Shown: piece after piece, positions 17,061-26,700 of the stretch
How the letters are laid out: every line of letters starts with the position of its first letter
How positions within the stretch are numbered: the first letter of the stretch is position 1
Assembly: GCA_965248175.1 (NCBI GenBank)
Contig: OZ252093.1
Span: forward strand, 2,232,001-2,296,000
Direction: 5' to 3'
DNA: 64,000 nucleotides
Origin: VXPQ01 sp965248175
Lineage (GTDB): Bacteria; Bacteroidota; Rhodothermia; Rhodothermales; VXPQ01
Position numbers and translations under genes: made by a program
The notes under the pieces: generated by a model
Seen by the model: only the letters and a program-made list of their open reading frames with translations
The model's database searches: none
Told to the model about the DNA's origin: nothing

Positions 17061-17810
17061 TCATTCCCGGGAATGCAGTATCTCGATGACCGGATGGAGT
17101 ACGCTCCAGACATTCTCCGCGACGATCCGGTGCCCGGATTCGTTGGGATGGATGCCGTCCATCTGCATGAGAGAATCCACGCCCCCTACGCCCTCGAGAA
17201 GAAACGGGATCAGGTGGGCATTCTCCATATTGGTAAGGGTCGGGTAGATTTTCCGGAATGCCTGGGTATAATCCTGTCCGAGATTGGGCGGAATTTGCAT
17301 ACCTGCAAGAATAATTTCCATGTCCGGGTTCGCGGTACGCGCCTTATCGATAATCGTCTGCAGGTTGTTCTGCGTAACCTCGACCGGGATACCCCGTAAA
17401 CCGTCATTTCCTCCTAACTCCAGCACGAGGACGCTCACGGGTTGCTGTTGCAGGTACCAGTCTATGCGACGCAAGCCCCCCGCACTCGTTTCTCCGCTCA
17501 GGCCGGCATTGATCACCCGCACATTCCAGCCCAGTGAATCCATGCGATTTTGTATGAGAGCGGGAAAGGCGCTTGCGGGGTCAATCCCTGCTCCTGCCGA
17601 AAGGCTATTGCCCAAAAAGAGAATTATCGTATCCGATTTTTCTGCATTTTCTGCACGCTCCGCGCTCGGGCCATCGTTTTGCTCCATGGCAGGGGGGACG
17701 TTTCCCCCGCCCGGAGCGGTGGTCCCGGTTTCCGGTTCCTCGTTCCGGCACCCGAAAGCCAGGCACAGAACAGGAATACACGCAAGCAGGTATAGTTTGC
17801 CGATTTGCAC
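17061..17810 (-). CDS. SGNH/GDSL esterase lipoprotein (TesA-like)
   Basis: A 249-residue SGNH hydrolase resembling the arylesterase/thioesterase TesA. I chose the GTG start at 17810 because it gives a short n-region, a hydrophobic core and a lipobox LAFGC (Cys21), implying an outer- or inner-membrane lipoprotein. SGNH blocks are present: GNSLS (Ser69), Gly103 in NAGLSGET, GGND (133-136) and DGIHPN (Asp218, His221). The gene is divergent from ybbA/ybbP homologues, as in the E. coli tesA region, which supports orthology of the neighbourhood. Substrate is unknown. Confidence 0.88.
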   Translation of the reverse strand: MQIGKLYLLACIPVLCLAFGCRNEEPETGTTAPGGGNVPPAMEQNDGPSAERAENAEKSDTIILFLGNSLSAGAGIDPASAFPALIQNRMDSLGWNVRVINAGLSGETSAGGLRRIDWYLQQQPVSVLVLELGGNDGLRGIPVEVTQNNLQTIIDKARTANPDMEIILAGMQIPPNLGQDYTQAFRKIYPTLTNMENAHLIPFLLEGVGGVDSLMQMDGIHPNESGHRIVAENVWSVLHPVIEILHSRE

Positions 17811-17916
17811 GTATCGCGGGAAACATCCTTGCACCGGTGCAAGGCATACATAAACACAATGGGGCCTACTTCCAGCAAACCCGCGGGAAGGAAGGCCTGT
17901 TTCAGAAAAATTCCGC

Positions 17917-18603
17917 ATGGCGCCCATTCTTTCCGTCCGCAATCTTACCAAGACCTACCAGAGCGGCAGCCGATTGCTGACCGTGCTGCATGATGTATCC
18001 TTCGACTTGCACCGGGGAGAAACATGCGCAGTGGTTGGCCCCTCGGGGTCCGGCAAAACAACATTGCTGGGCCTGTGCGCCGGCCTGGACCGGGCCACTT
18101 CAGGCAGCGTCGATTTGTGTGACAGCCGTCTCAGCTCCATGTCGGAGGATGCGCTGGCGAAGCTTCGGAACCGGGAAGTCGGATTCATTTTCCAGACCTT
18201 CCAGTTGATTCCTACGCTGACGGCGCTTGAAAATATAATGGTTCCGGCTGAGTTGCACGGCAGAAAGGGGGCATACGAACAGGCGAGCAAACTGCTCGAC
18301 CAAGTGGGACTTGGGGAGCGGATGTCTCATTATCCTGCACAATTGTCCGGGGGCGAGCAGCAACGGGTATCCATTGCGCGGGCGTTTGTGAACCGGCCGG
18401 CGATGCTGTTCGCTGACGAACCGACCGGTAACCTTGACACCGATACGGGCGCTACGATCGAGGAGCTTGTTTTCGAGATAAACGAAACCGCGGGAACGGC
18501 GCTGCTGCTTGTTACGCACAATCATGAGTTGGCGGAGCGCACGGGTCGCATTATCCGGCTTCGCGGCGGGAGTGCAATTTCCGATACCTTGACAAAGGCC
18601 TGA
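17917..18603 (+). CDS. ABC transporter ATP-binding protein (YbbA-like)
   Basis: A 228-residue MacB/LolD-type ATPase. It has Walker A GPSGSGKTT (about 42-50), a Q-loop in FIFQTFQL, the signature LSGGEQQR (about 144-151), Walker B AMLFADEPTGNLD and the H-loop VTHNHE. It is followed after 32 bp by its permease, forming the YbbA-YbbP pair. In E. coli this pair sits divergently from tesA, exactly as here. The family uses the MacB-like mechanotransmission architecture. The transported or released substrate is unknown. Confidence 0.93.
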   Translation: MAPILSVRNLTKTYQSGSRLLTVLHDVSFDLHRGETCAVVGPSGSGKTTLLGLCAGLDRATSGSVDLCDSRLSSMSEDALAKLRNREVGFIFQTFQLIPTLTALENIMVPAELHGRKGAYEQASKLLDQVGLGERMSHYPAQLSGGEQQRVSIARAFVNRPAMLFADEPTGNLDTDTGATIEELVFEINETAGTALLLVTHNHELAERTGRIIRLRGGSAISDTLTKA

Positions 18604-18635
18604 CCAGTACCCTCATAGCCTGAACGGACGATACA

Positions 18636-21155
18636 ATGCCGAATGCCTGGATATTCAGGATGGCGTGGCGAGACAGTCGAGGCAGCCGGCGGCAACTGGC
18701 GCTTTTTTTGTCTTCGATGATCGTCGGCGTCGCTGCCCTGGTGGCTATTTTATCGTTCGGGAGTAATCTCCGGAAGGTAGTAGACGACGAATCGAAGACA
18801 TTACTGGGCGCCGATCTCGTATTTGAATCCGGGCGTCCGTTCGGAGGTGCAGTGGAGGCAGCCATCGACTCTATCGGGGGGGCGCAGTCCCGGCTCATTT
18901 CGTTTCCTTCGATGGCCTGGTTTCCTGCCGGGGAGCAGTCTCGCCTGATGACCGTGCGGGCTGTTGAGGGGGTGTTTCCCTTCTACGGGGAAATAGAAAC
19001 CACGCCCGCCAGCGCAGCGGATACCTGGCTTGCTGACGGAGGCGCCCTCGTGGACGCTTCGGTCATGCGGCTCTTCGGCGTCCAGCCCGGCGACAGCGTG
19101 CGCATCGGGCGGTATTTCTACCCTGTGGCGGGGCGCATCGACAGGATGCCGAGCGAGAACCAGATGATGTCGTTCTTCAGCCCGCGCGTGTACATCCCTG
19201 CCGCCAGACTGGACTCGACCCTCCTTTCCCGGGGTAGCCAGGCCGATTACGAACTGGCCTTCCGGTTCGACGATGGGAGGGATGTCGAAGCGCTTGTCGA
19301 GAACATTGCCCTGTTCTTGCGTGGAGAGGAAGTACGATACGACACCGTGGCGGAGATCCGTGAAAGTTGGGATGAGGGGTTGACCAATCTGTATCGATTT
19401 CTGAGTGTAATAGCCTTTGCCGCGGTGCTGCTGGGAGGCATTGGGGTGGCCGGCGCCATCCATGTGTATGTGCGCCGCCGGTTCGCAACGATTGCAGTAC
19501 TCCGATGCCTTGGGGCAGGAACCCTGCAAACATTCTCTGTATACGCTCTGCAGACGATCACTATGGGATTGGCGAGCAGCGTGATAGGCGCGGCTCTCGG
19601 CATAGGTGTACAGATGTTTGTGCCGGTCGCGTTGAGCGACTTTCTTCCCGTGGACGTGCCCTTTATGGTATCCTGGGGTTCCATTGGAGCAGGAATGGCG
19701 CTCGGGGTTGGGGTAACCGCTGCGTTTGCTCTCTTTCCACTCGTTTCCATTCGGCGCATATCCCCATTACTGACACTGCGCTCAACGGTAGAGACCAGAG
19801 AAGCCAGCCTGAAAGACCCGCTCTGGTGGGTCGTTTTCGGAATCGTTGCAGCAGGTATCACGGCTTTTTCTATAGGTAATGCGCCTTCGCCCGGAATCGG
19901 GCTGGGGTATACGGCCGGGCTTGCCGCGGTCTTTGGAGCCCTTCTGATCACAGCCAAGGGGATCATCTGGGCTACGCGCCGCTTCTTTCCGTCAAGGTGG
20001 AGCTATATCTGGCGGCAAGGGCTGGCCAATTTGTTTCGGCCAAATAACCAGACGAACACGCTCATACTTTCGCTGGGGTTGGGCGCATTTATTATCGGTA
20101 CGCTTTTGGGCATTCAGCGAACGTTGCTGGCCCAGCTCGAAGTGTCCGAGGCTCGACAATCGCCCAATATCGTATTGTTCGATATCCAACCCGATGAGAT
20201 CGATCCGGTTACGCAGATTGTGCGGGGCAAGGAGCTGCCTGTGCTCGATAGCGTGCCTATTGTCACGATGCGTCTTGCCTCCGTGAACGGGCGCACTGTA
20301 GACGAGATGCGAGCGGACTCGACGGCAACCTGGGCGCACCGGCGCGAATACCGGGTAACGTACAGGGATTATCTGACCGAATCGGAAAAAGTTGTTGAGG
20401 GCGCATTCATCGGAGAGGCAGATCCGAACGATCCGGTGGCGCCGGTGTCCCTTGACCAGGATGTCGCCCGGAATCTGGATGTTGGCATAGGAGACCGTCT
20501 CACGTTCAACGTACAGGGACAGTTGATCCCGGTTCGGGTTGCCAGCCTGCGCGAGGTGGAATGGCGTCGCATGGGCGCCAATTTCTTTGTGGTGTTCCCT
20601 GTGGGCGTACTGGAAAAGGCTCCCCGTTTTTACGTGCTGCTCAGCCGGACGGAAACCGGAGAAGAGGCGTCCGGGTTGCAACGAGCCGTATTGGGTGATT
20701 ATCCTTCGGTTTCCGCGATCGATCTGTCGCTTGTCTTGAGCACATTCGACACCATTTTCTCCAGGATATCCTTTGTGGTCCGCTTTATGGCGTCCTTTAG
20801 TATTCTGACGGGGGTGATTGTGTTGATCGGAGCCGTAGTAGTGAGCAGGGTGCAGCGACGGCGTGAGAGCGTATTGCTGAAAACACTGGGAGCGTCACAG
20901 TCCGAAGTGCTTCAGATCATGACTGTCGAGTATCTTTTTCTTGGGTTCTTTGCAGCGTTGACGGGTCTGGCGCTTTCCTTTGCGTCCGTGTGGGCGTTTT
21001 CGGCCTTCGTATTCGATACGAGCTTCAGACCGGATATCGTTGCAACGCTTGTGTTACTGGGTGCAGTACCTTTCCTGACGGTAGCGATCGGACTTGTAAA
21101 CAGTCGAAGCGTTTACCGGCGCTCTCCTCTGGATGTGCTGCGCACTGATCTTTAA
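18636..21155 (+). CDS. FtsX-like permease (YbbP-like)
   Basis: An 839-residue ABC permease. An N-terminal helix (about 18-45) is followed by a large periplasmic domain (about 50-245), an FtsX core of three helices (about 255-380), and two further helices (about 395-440). A second periplasmic domain (about 470-690) precedes a C-terminal FtsX core (about 715-830) ending RRSPLDVLRTDL. The duplicated FtsX layout and length match YbbP (about 800 residues). It partners the ATPase immediately upstream. Confidence 0.9.
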   Translation: MPNAWIFRMAWRDSRGSRRQLALFLSSMIVGVAALVAILSFGSNLRKVVDDESKTLLGADLVFESGRPFGGAVEAAIDSIGGAQSRLISFPSMAWFPAGEQSRLMTVRAVEGVFPFYGEIETTPASAADTWLADGGALVDASVMRLFGVQPGDSVRIGRYFYPVAGRIDRMPSENQMMSFFSPRVYIPAARLDSTLLSRGSQADYELAFRFDDGRDVEALVENIALFLRGEEVRYDTVAEIRESWDEGLTNLYRFLSVIAFAAVLLGGIGVAGAIHVYVRRRFATIAVLRCLGAGTLQTFSVYALQTITMGLASSVIGAALGIGVQMFVPVALSDFLPVDVPFMVSWGSIGAGMALGVGVTAAFALFPLVSIRRISPLLTLRSTVETREASLKDPLWWVVFGIVAAGITAFSIGNAPSPGIGLGYTAGLAAVFGALLITAKGIIWATRRFFPSRWSYIWRQGLANLFRPNNQTNTLILSLGLGAFIIGTLLGIQRTLLAQLEVSEARQSPNIVLFDIQPDEIDPVTQIVRGKELPVLDSVPIVTMRLASVNGRTVDEMRADSTATWAHRREYRVTYRDYLTESEKVVEGAFIGEADPNDPVAPVSLDQDVARNLDVGIGDRLTFNVQGQLIPVRVASLREVEWRRMGANFFVVFPVGVLEKAPRFYVLLSRTETGEEASGLQRAVLGDYPSVSAIDLSLVLSTFDTIFSRISFVVRFMASFSILTGVIVLIGAVVVSRVQRRRESVLLKTLGASQSEVLQIMTVEYLFLGFFAALTGLALSFASVWAFSAFVFDTSFRPDIVATLVLLGAVPFLTVAIGLVNSRSVYRRSPLDVLRTDL

Positions 21156-21194
21156 TGTGCAGGCGCCCATCGGAAAGATTTTTTTGTAACGGCC

Positions 21195-21920
21195 ATGGTG
21201 GATCCTGTGGACATGGAAGCAATCTCCCGTAATGTGCTCCGGATTCGAGCACGTATTGCGGATGCATGTCGCCGGGCTGATCGTTCACCCGACGAGATTA
21301 CGCTCATCGCCGTATCCAAGACCTTTCCAATGGCGGCTGTGGAAGCAGCAATCAGGGCCGGAATATGCAACTTCGGCGAGAATCGTGTGCAGGAACTGGT
21401 GGCGAAGTGCACAGAAACCCCGGGAAGTTGGCGGGGCGGGAACAGGACATGGCACATGATCGGGCATTTGCAGCGCAATAAGGCCAGAGATGTTGTTCGG
21501 TTCGCGGATTGTTTTCATGCGCTGGACAGTGCCCGGCTGGCTAAGGCATTGAACGAACGAGCCGAAATAGAAGAACGGGTGTTGCCCTGCCTGGTGCAGG
21601 TCAACATTTCCGGTGAGGATAGCAAATTCGGCCTGCATCCCGACAAGGTGGCGCCACTGTTCGACGAAGTGACGCGCTGCGAACATATCCGGGTAGAAGG
21701 TTTGATGGCCATCACATCGCTCCATGCCGAACCGGGGACCATTCGCCGGGAATTCCGGGACATGCGTACACTGTTCGACACCTACCCGGCGCAGATCGCC
21801 CCGAACATCTCAATGCAACAGCTCTCCATGGGTATGAGCCGGGATTTTGAAGAGGCGATCGAGGAGGGGGCTACCCACGTGCGGATCGGGAGCGCTCTGT
21901 TTGGCGAACGGATTCGGTAG
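21195..21920 (+). CDS. PLP homeostasis protein (YggS/PLPBP family)
   Basis: A 241-residue single-domain alanine-racemase-fold protein that binds PLP without known catalysis and buffers cellular PLP. The PLP lysine lies in LIAVSKTFP (Lys42). The FGENRVQE, WHMIGHLQRNK, LVQVNIS and LSMGMSRDFEEAI motifs all occur in order, followed by RIGSALFG. It sits 40 bp after ybbP and upstream of a DivIVA-like gene, a linkage also seen in the yggS/divIVA neighbourhood of many bacteria. Confidence 0.95.
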   Translation: MVDPVDMEAISRNVLRIRARIADACRRADRSPDEITLIAVSKTFPMAAVEAAIRAGICNFGENRVQELVAKCTETPGSWRGGNRTWHMIGHLQRNKARDVVRFADCFHALDSARLAKALNERAEIEERVLPCLVQVNISGEDSKFGLHPDKVAPLFDEVTRCEHIRVEGLMAITSLHAEPGTIRREFRDMRTLFDTYPAQIAPNISMQQLSMGMSRDFEEAIEEGATHVRIGSALFGERIR

Positions 21921-21977
21921 AAACCTGGATACCATCCGTTTCATCCGGTATCGTTTTACCATGTGCCGGGAAAAATT

Positions 21978-22004
21978 CAGTATCTTGCATTGATATATGG
22001 CGAT
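21978..22004 (+). promoter_or_regulatory. Possible Bacteroidota-type -7 promoter element before the DivIVA gene
   Basis: CAGTATCTTGCATTG contains TATCTTG, close to the Bacteroidota TAnnTTTG -7 element, with a T-rich GTTTTACC about 25 bp upstream. Spacing is somewhat long and the match imperfect. Confidence 0.25.
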
Positions 22005-22064
22005 CGTCCTTTGATGTCTACGGACGCGCAATCTCGATCCCTTTGGCATAAAGCGTGTTGCGTC

Positions 22065-22793
22065 ATGAAACTAACTCCGCTCGACATACGGAAACAGGAA
22101 TTTGGTCGCAAGTTCCGAGGCTACGATCCAGAGGAAGTGCGCTCGTTTTTGCAAATGGTGGCTACGCAATGGGAAGAAATCAGGGACGAGCGCCAGGGGC
22201 TTGACAGCAAACTGGGTGAGCTGCGGGCAAAACTCGAGCACTACGAGAAAGTAGAGGAGGCCCTTGAGGAGGCGTTACGCATCACGCGAGAGTCGTCCGA
22301 AAAAACGCTCCAGAATGCTGAGGAGAAAGCCCGGACAACCGTAGAGAAAGCAGAAATCGAAGCGCGGGAGATAGAAGAGCACGCACGGCAGGCAGTCAAT
22401 GAGATTCGTCGGCAAGCATCCAGGTTGAACGATTATCGCCTGGAACTTATGGCGCGGCTGCGCGCCCTGCTCACTTCTGAAACCGATCTGCTGGCCCGCT
22501 ACGAAGAACATGCCGCAGTCGTTCTGAGCAGACTGTATTCGGCCAGCGAAGGCGAAAAGATGCCGTCGCCCCCCGACAAAACGGCAAAGGGAAAATCAAC
22601 TGCCCAAAGGAAAAAGAAAGCCGCACAAACGGCAGATGCACGCGCCAAAGCGGCGTCGGGTAAGGCGCCCGGTGCACAAAAAATCGAAGAAACTCCAGAG
22701 GCAGACGATACGAGAGAAGGAGAATCCAGTGACGATAAGGATTCGTCATCGGATATCCAGCACATCCGTCGCATTCTGAGCGATCTCGATTAG
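22065..22793 (+). CDS. DivIVA-domain coiled-coil protein
   Basis: A 242-residue protein. The start at 22065 gives the canonical DivIVA N-terminus MKLTPLDIRKQEF followed by GYDPEEVRSFLQMV (lipid-binding domain, about 1-50). A long coiled coil rich in Glu/Lys/Arg follows (about 45-165), and then a low-complexity, alternating basic and acidic tail of about 75 residues. DivIVA proteins mark negatively curved membrane at poles and septa. In Gram-negative FCB bacteria the role is poorly defined. Earlier in-frame ATGs exist (22014, 21963) but add unrelated sequence. Confidence 0.85.
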   Translation: MKLTPLDIRKQEFGRKFRGYDPEEVRSFLQMVATQWEEIRDERQGLDSKLGELRAKLEHYEKVEEALEEALRITRESSEKTLQNAEEKARTTVEKAEIEAREIEEHARQAVNEIRRQASRLNDYRLELMARLRALLTSETDLLARYEEHAAVVLSRLYSASEGEKMPSPPDKTAKGKSTAQRKKKAAQTADARAKAASGKAPGAQKIEETPEADDTREGESSDDKDSSSDIQHIRRILSDLD

Positions 22794-22801
22794 AAAAACG
22801 C

Positions 22802-22825
22802 GGCGGGGTATAGCATAGCCCCGCC
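22802..22825. terminator. GC-rich hairpin between the DivIVA gene and purine nucleoside phosphorylase
   Basis: GGCGGGG (22802-22808) pairs perfectly with CCCCGCC (22819-22825) around a 10-base loop. No T-tract follows in either direction, so it may stabilise or attenuate mRNA rather than terminate transcription. Confidence 0.35.
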
Positions 22826-22849
22826 ACCTGATTATCTGAAACCCAATCA

Positions 22850-23689
22850 ATGATGTTTGATGCCCTTGCATATCGCCGAAGCGTGGAAACCGCTGCCGAA
22901 GCCATTCGCGCGCGGACCAGTCTGTCGCCCCGGATCGGGTTGATTCTGGGAACAGGTCTCGGCGAACTTGCGGAAGAGATCAAGGCCGAGGCGATCATTC
23001 CTTACGAAGAAATCCCCGGCTTTCCCTTATCCACGGTCGAGTCTCATCCGGGTCGACTGCTGGTAGGTACACTGGCCGGCGTTCCGGTGTATGCCTTGCA
23101 AGGGCGCTTTCACTTGTATGAAGGGTATGATGCCCAAACCGTCGTATTTCCCGTTCGGGTATTTGGCGTCCTGGGTGTCGATACACTGCTTATCTCCAAT
23201 GCTGCCGGCGGTATGAACCCCGTGTACAGAAAGGGGGAATTGATGTTGTTATCGGATCATATCAATTTTCAGAACGCCAATCCCCTGATCGGCCCGAATC
23301 TCGACGATTGGGGGCCACGGTTTCCGGATATGAGTGCGCCCTATGACGAAACGTTGCAACAACTGGCGGAAGAAAAGGCTCTCGAGGCGGGTATCAAATT
23401 GCACCGGGGCGTATATGTGTCGGTTACGGGCCCCAACCTCGAAACGAGAGCGGAGTACCGGATGCTTCATGCATGGGGTGCCGATGTGGTGGGAATGAGT
23501 ACCGTTCCCGAGGTGGTCGCGGCCCGTCATATGGATATGCGCGTGCTTGCCATCTCGGTTGTAACCGATGAATGTTTTCCCGATGCGCTCGAGGCCGTTT
23601 CGCTCGCAGAAATTATTGCCGCCGCAGGAAAGGCGGAACCCCTCTTGACTCGGCTCGTGTCGGCAATCGTATCGGCAATCGGCGCATGA
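22850..23689 (+). CDS. Purine nucleoside phosphorylase
   Basis: A 279-residue trimeric-type PNP (PunA/inosine-guanosine phosphorylase) that splits purine nucleosides with phosphate. Motifs are LILGTGLG (about 31-38), the HPG phosphate-site block in ESHPGRLL (about 64-71), QGRFHLYEGY, SNAAGGMNP, and the base-binding TGPNLETRAEYR (about 191-202) followed by VGMSTVPE. Length is normal. The duplicated ATGATG start leaves the first or second Met as initiator. Confidence 0.94.
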   Translation: MMFDALAYRRSVETAAEAIRARTSLSPRIGLILGTGLGELAEEIKAEAIIPYEEIPGFPLSTVESHPGRLLVGTLAGVPVYALQGRFHLYEGYDAQTVVFPVRVFGVLGVDTLLISNAAGGMNPVYRKGELMLLSDHINFQNANPLIGPNLDDWGPRFPDMSAPYDETLQQLAEEKALEAGIKLHRGVYVSVTGPNLETRAEYRMLHAWGADVVGMSTVPEVVAARHMDMRVLAISVVTDECFPDALEAVSLAEIIAAAGKAEPLLTRLVSAIVSAIGA

Positions 23690-23729
23690 GGGTGTATTTC
23701 GCCCGCCATGCCGTGTCGGCTCCCCATCC

Positions 23730-26700
23730 ATGCCCAGGTTTGAAGAAGTAAAGCGATTCGATCACGCTGCGCTGGAACGCGAAGTGTTGGCCTGGTGGGA
23801 GCAGCGCCGCATTTTCGAAAAAAGCGTACGCGAGCGGGCAAACCGCAAGGCCTTCACATTCTATGAAGGCCCACCCACCGCAAATGGACGCCCCGGTATT
23901 CATCATGTGATGGCGCGAACCATCAAGGATGTGTTCTGCCGGTACAAAACAATGAAGGGCTTCTATGTGGAACGCAAAGCCGGCTGGGATACGCATGGCC
24001 TTCCCGTTGAGATTGAGGTGGAAAAGGCGCTTGGCCTGGTGGGGCGTGAAGACATTGAGCGGTACGGGGTCGGCAAATACAACGAAAAATGCCGCGAAAG
24101 CGTCCTGCGGTACAAGGAGGTATGGGACGACCTGACGAGGAAGATGGGATATTGGGTCGATCTGGACCATCCCTACGTTACTTTCGAAAACAGGTATATC
24201 GAAACGGAATGGTGGCTCCTCAAGAAAATCTACGAGAAGGGGCTACTGTACAAGGGACACAAAATTCAGTGGTACAGCCCCGGTTCAGGGACGGTGCTTT
24301 CGTCCCACGAAGTCAGTCTCGGTTATGAGAAGGTGCAAGATCCGTCTGTCTATGTACGCTTCCCCGTGCGAGACGAAGAGAACACAGCCTTTCTGGCGTG
24401 GACGACTACGCCGTGGACGCTCATTTCCAATACGGCGCTTGCGGTCGGCGCCGGCATTGAATATGTAAAGGTGCGTCTGGAAAATCCCTCCGGAGGCGGA
24501 GAATGTCTGATTCTTGCAGAGGAGCGCCTGGACGTGCTCAATGCCGGCTATGAAATCACCCAAAGATTTCAGGGCAAGGACCTTGTGGGTATGACCTACA
24601 CCCCTGTCTTCCCGTATTTTCTCGACGAGGGCAGCAAGCAGGGAGCCTGGCGCGTCGTGGAAGCAGACTTCGTATCCACAGAAGACGGGACGGGCATCGT
24701 ACACCTTGCCCCGGCTTTCGGCGCAGATGACCATGCTATAGGGCAAAAGGAGGGGTTGCCCCTGTTCAATCCGGTGGATGCCGAAGGGCGCTTCACGGAC
24801 CAGATCCCTCTTCTTAGCGGACAGTGGTTCAAGGAAGCTGATAAGCCGATCATTCGAGACTTGCGGGATCGCGGTATGCTATACAAGCAGGAAACGCATC
24901 TCCACAATTACCCGCATGACTGGCGTAAGGGGACGCCGCTCATGAATTATCCGGTAGAAAGCTGGTTTGTGCGAACTACGGCGATTAAAGACCGGATGAT
25001 TGCGCTCAACGATACGATCAATTGGCAGCCATCGGCCATGGGTACAGGCCGTTTTGGCGAATGGTTAAAGAATAACGTGGACTGGGCGCTGAGTCGCCGC
25101 AGATACTGGGGGACTCCTCTGCCGATCTGGCAATCGGACAAGGAAGGATCCGACTATGTAGAGGTAATCGGATCCATGGCGGAGTTACGGGAGAAGTGTG
25201 GAGACCAGCTTCCGGAGAAAGACAAGAATGTCGATTTGCACCGGCCGTTCGTGGATACCCTGACCTGGCGGGCGCCGGACGGCGGAACGATGCGCCGCGT
25301 GCCGGAAGTAATCGATGCGTGGTTCGATTCGGGATCCATGCCGTTTGCGCAGTGGCATTACCCATTCGAAAACAGGGAAAAATTCGAGCGGCATTTCCCC
25401 GCGGACTTTATTGCAGAGGGTCTTGACCAGACCAGAGGCTGGTTCTACACCATGCATGTGCTTGCAGCAGCCGTTATGGATTCGGTCGCCTATGAAAACG
25501 TCGTTGTCAACGGGCTTATTCTCGATGAGAACGGGGAAAAGATGTCGAAATCCCGAGGCAATGTGGTGGATCCGTTCGAGACGATCGCACGCTACGGAGC
25601 GGATACCGTGCGCTGGTACATGATGAGCAACTCGCCGCCGTGGGAAAACATCAAGTTTTCCGAACGCGGTCTGGGCGATACGCATCGGAAGTTTTTCGGT
25701 ACGCTTGAAAATGTCTATACCTTCTTCGCCACCTACGCCAATATAGATGGATTTGCGTATGAAGAAGGCCGTATTCCCGTGAATGAGCGCCCCGAGCTGG
25801 ATCGCTGGATTGTGAGCCTGTTACACAGTACGGTTCGCAAGGTGGATGACGCATACCATACCTACGATCCGACACGGGCCGCACGTGGGATAGAGCGATT
25901 CGTCGAAGAACTCTCCAACTGGTACATCCGCAGATCGCGACGGCGGTTCTGGAAAGAGGCGGATACCAGTGGCGACAAGGAGGCAGCGCACCAGACCGTG
26001 CACGAGTGTCTGGTGACCATTTCCGCCATGATGGCCCCGATCGCGCCGTTTTTCAGTGACTGGTTGCATCATGCCCTGGAGGCCGGTACAGGAACCGAAG
26101 GATGTGAATCCGTACATCTGGCATTTTTCCCCAAGCCGGTCGAGGACGAAATCGATCAGGATCTTGAACGTCGCATGGCGCTGGCCCGGACCATTTCGTC
26201 CATTGCTCTTTCGATGCGAAACCGGAGCGAAATCAATGTACGGCAACCGCTTCCCCGCATTCTGGTCGTTACCGGGGAGCATGTCTCCGAAAGCGACATA
26301 GAGCAGGCTCGTACCATTATCCTCGACGAGATTAATGTCCGGGCTATCGAGTACATCCCCGGCTCGAGCGGAATTGTGAAGCGTTCGGCCCGCCCCGATT
26401 TCAAGCGGCTGGGACCCCGTCTTGGAAAATGGATGAAGCCGGTCAACAAGGCGGTCCGAGCGCTTGATGATGAGCAGATCAGCAGATATGTACAAGAAGG
26501 AACGATTACCATCGAGGTGGACGATCAGCGTATTGAACTGGGCGCCGGAGACATTGAGGTAACAAGCGAAGAGGTTGCCGGATGGCTTGTGGGCCAGGAG
26601 AATGACATAACGGTGGCGCTGGACACGACACGTACTGAAGAACTGGTCGCCGAGGGACAGGCTCGGGAAATCGTCAACCGCATGCAGAATCTGCGAAAAG

